Shown: in pieces, positions 7,318-8,884 of the stretch | Layout: every line of letters begins with the position of its first letter | How positions within the stretch are numbered: the first letter of the stretch is position 1 | DNA from: CAZADH01 sp964483805 | Lineage (GTDB): Bacteria > Muiribacteriota > Ozemobacteria > Ozemobacterales > Ozemobacteraceae | Direction: 5' to 3' | Length of the DNA: 8,884 bases | NCBI GenBank assembly: GCA_964483805.1 | Contig: CAZADH010000264.1 | Location: 1-8,884, forward strand | Translations under genes and position numbers: made by a program | Notes under the pieces: generated by a model | What the model saw: the letters and a program-made list of their open reading frames with translations, nothing else | The model's database searches: none | Told to the model about the DNA's origin: nothing

Positions 7318-7326
7318 TGTATTGAT

Positions 7327-8884
7327 GTGACGTTGCTGTCGGCCCTTGTTGGCGCTCCGCTGCTGGTTGCGGCGGCCGCGGTCATCGCCGTGCTGTTGCT
7401 CGGTGTTCCGCGCCTCGGCGTCCCGCTGTCGGTTGGGGTGGCGTTGCTGGGCTACGCCGTTGGGCTGGCGCCGGCCGTGGCCGTGCTGACCGGGCAACCG
7501 GCGCTCGGTTGGGCGACGGCCTGGCCGATGGCCGGAGGCTCGTTCGCGCTGCACCTCGACGCCGTTGCCGCCTTCTTCCTGCTGCCAATTCTTGTGTTGT
7601 CGGCCCTGACCTCGATCTACGGAGTGCGCTACCTGCATGCGCACCGGCACCCGGGGCTGGCCTGGTTCTGCTTTCATGCCCTGACCGCGAGCATGATTCT
7701 CGTCGTCCTTGCGGCGAACGGTCTGTTGTTTCTGCTCGCCTGGGAACTCACGGTACTGTCGTCGTTCGCACTCGTGCTTCTGGGCGGCGCCGACGCCGAG
7801 ACCCGGCGTGCCGCCTGGCTGTATGGCGTCGCCTCGCATCTGGGTACGGCTTTTCTTCTGGTCATGTTCATGATCATGGGTCGCGAGACAGGGTCGCTCG
7901 ACTTTGCCGGTTTTGGGCAACTCGCCACGCTCCCGGCCGCTTTGCAGGGCACCTTGTTCCTGTTGGCCGTGGTCGGCTTCGGCACGAAAGCCGGCTTCAT
8001 GCCGATGCATGTCTGGCTGCCCGAGGCGCACCCGGCGGCGCCGAGTCACGTGTCGGCGGTGATGTCGGGCGTCATGATCAAGACCGGCATCTACGGCCTC
8101 GTTCGCGTGGTCTTCTTTCTCGGGCAACCGGCGGCGTGGTGGGGTTGGGTGTTGCTGGCGATCGGATTGACCTCGGGTGTGCTCGGGGTCTTGTTCGCGC
8201 TGGCACAACACGATCTGAAGCGGTTGCTGGCCTACCACAGTGTCGAGAACATCGGCATCATCGCCCTGGGCCTCGGTCTCGGTCTGCTCGGTCTGCACCA
8301 CGGCAACGTGGTGGTCGGCGTGCTCGGTCTCGCGGGCGGTTTGCTGCATGTCATCAACCATGCGGTGTTCAAGGGATTGCTGTTCCTCGGTGCCGGGGCG
8401 GTTCTCGAAGCGACGGGCAGCCGCGATCTCGATCGTCAGGGTGGCCTCCTGCGCCGCATGCCGGTGACCGGGACCACGTTCCTGGTCGGGTGTGCCTCGA
8501 TCGCCGGCCTGCCGCCGTTCAACGGGTTCATCAGCGAGTTCTTGATCTTCCTGGGCGCTTTGCACGCGGTGGTCGGCAAGACGGGCGCGCTCACCGCCGC
8601 CGGTCTGGCGATCCTCATCGGTCTGCCGCTCATCGGCGGCCTGGCGGCCGCATGCTTTGCCAAGGCCTTCAGCGTCGTCTTCCTCGGGGCCCCGCGCTCG
8701 TCCGAGGCGGCCACCGCCGACGAGGTCGGCCACGCCATGCGCTGGCCGATGGTCGTTTTGGCGATGATTTGCGCGATCATCGGTGTGTTTGCGCCGCTGG
8801 TCCTCGAGCCGTTGGGACGGGTGATCGCGGCCCATCCGGCAGCCGGACACGCGGTTTCGCACAGTGCAAACGACGCATCCGCCG
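7327..8884 (+). CDS. hyfB: HyfB/HycC-like proton-translocating membrane subunit of a group 4 [NiFe]-hydrogenase complex (C-terminus beyond the right edge)
   Basis: There are 519 visible codons and no stop; relatives are roughly 650-700 residues, so a C-terminal part is missing. The protein is almost entirely hydrophobic, with a dozen or more membrane spans, and belongs to the NuoL/M/N-Mrp antiporter-like family. Visible marks are WEL with Glu140 (TM5 Glu), GFGTKAG with Lys221, WLPEAHPAAPSHVSA at 230-244, MIKTGIYG with Lys252 (TM8 Lys), HDLKRLLAYHSVENIG at 295-310, HAVFKG at 345-350 and PPFNGFISEF with Glu404. The PEAHPAAPSHVSAVMSGVMIK block favours HyfB/HycC (hydrogenase-4 or formate hydrogenlyase) over respiratory NuoL/M. 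It would conduct protons or Na+ coupled to electron transfer to the [NiFe] subunit, whose gene should lie downstream. GTG 7327 is chosen because an in-frame stop lies at 7291 and no in-frame ATG lies between. The nearest ATG (7325) is out of frame and is immediately followed by TGA. The ribosome binding site is poor. An energy-converting hydrogenase-related complex lacking the NiFe site remains possible. The symbol is by similarity. Confidence 0.88.
   Translation, partial: MTLLSALVGAPLLVAAAAVIAVLLLGVPRLGVPLSVGVALLGYAVGLAPAVAVLTGQPALGWATAWPMAGGSFALHLDAVAAFFLLPILVLSALTSIYGVRYLHAHRHPGLAWFCFHALTASMILVVLAANGLLFLLAWELTVLSSFALVLLGGADAETRRAAWLYGVASHLGTAFLLVMFMIMGRETGSLDFAGFGQLATLPAALQGTLFLLAVVGFGTKAGFMPMHVWLPEAHPAAPSHVSAVMSGVMIKTGIYGLVRVVFFLGQPAAWWGWVLLAIGLTSGVLGVLFALAQHDLKRLLAYHSVENIGIIALGLGLGLLGLHHGNVVVGVLGLAGGLLHVINHAVFKGLLFLGAGAVLEATGSRDLDRQGGLLRRMPVTGTTFLVGCASIAGLPPFNGFISEFLIFLGALHAVVGKTGALTAAGLAILIGLPLIGGLAAACFAKAFSVVFLGAPRSSEAATADEVGHAMRWPMVVLAMICAIIGVFAPLVLEPLGRVIAAHPAAGHAVSHSANDASA

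Larger units (their letters stand above)
7221..7326. other. Intergenic region between the phosphatase operon and the hydrogenase-type gene
   Basis: This gap holds the terminator and the leader inverted repeat. TATTCT at 7270-7275 resembles a -10 element, but no acceptable -35 lies 16-18 bases upstream. I therefore cannot point to a promoter for the hydrogenase-type gene, although one is expected after the terminator. Confidence 0.5.

Noticed and set aside
4398..7385. A 995-codon open frame on the minus strand opposite the second phosphatase gene
   Set aside because: Its translation is rich in His, Gln, Arg, Gly and Pro with no domain, the pattern of an antisense shadow in GC-rich DNA. The plus strand has an unmistakable domain structure over the same stretch.
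7153..8862. A 569-codon minus-strand open frame opposite the hydrogenase-type gene
   Set aside because: Its composition is dominated by Arg, Gln, His, Glu and Asp, the reverse complement of a hydrophobic membrane protein. No motifs or ribosome binding site support it.

Overview
The window is GC-rich bacterial DNA with strongly GC-biased third codon positions. It carries four protein genes, two of them cut by the window edges. No rRNA, tRNA, CRISPR array, transposase or phage gene is visible. The organism cannot be fixed from this sequence. Very long membrane-bound SpoIIE/RsbU-type phosphatases, a large secreted lipoprotein and a group 4 [NiFe]-hydrogenase-type membrane subunit fit a free-living, probably anaerobic, Gram-negative-like bacterium. 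Candidate phyla such as Riflebacteria are possible, but that is a low-confidence guess from gene content.

Layout. (1) Positions 1-1171, minus strand: the N-terminal 390 residues of a lipoprotein of unknown function, running off the left edge. (2) Positions 1172-1395: a divergent intergenic region with both ribosome binding sites, a short inverted repeat and only weak promoter-like sequence. (3) Positions 1396-4281 and 4278-7220, plus strand: two large genes overlapping by ATGA. Each encodes a four-TM protein with two extracytoplasmic sensor regions, a HAMP linker and a C-terminal SpoIIE/PP2C serine/threonine phosphatase with its metal-binding aspartates intact. (4) Positions 7221-7326: a gap with a convincing intrinsic terminator closing the phosphatase operon, then a second inverted repeat in the leader of the next gene. 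(5) Positions 7327-8884 (right edge), plus strand: an antiporter-like proton-translocating membrane subunit of the HyfB/HycC family, truncated at its C-terminus by the window.

How the genes may work together. The phosphatase pair looks like a co-translated sensory unit: extracytoplasmic signals would pass through HAMP domains to two cytoplasmic phosphatases. In known RsbU/SpoIIE systems such enzymes dephosphorylate an STAS-domain anti-anti-sigma factor and so release a sigma factor or another output. No STAS protein, HATPase kinase or sigma factor lies in this window, so the target is unknown. The terminator separates the pair from the hydrogenase-type gene, which probably begins an energy-conserving hydrogenase (hyf/hyc-like) operon continuing to the right. 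Nothing in the sequence ties the lipoprotein or the hydrogenase gene functionally to the phosphatases.

The most interesting content is the phosphatase pair. The proteins appear to be full-length, strongly diverged paralogs that share a little-described second ectodomain just before TM4.
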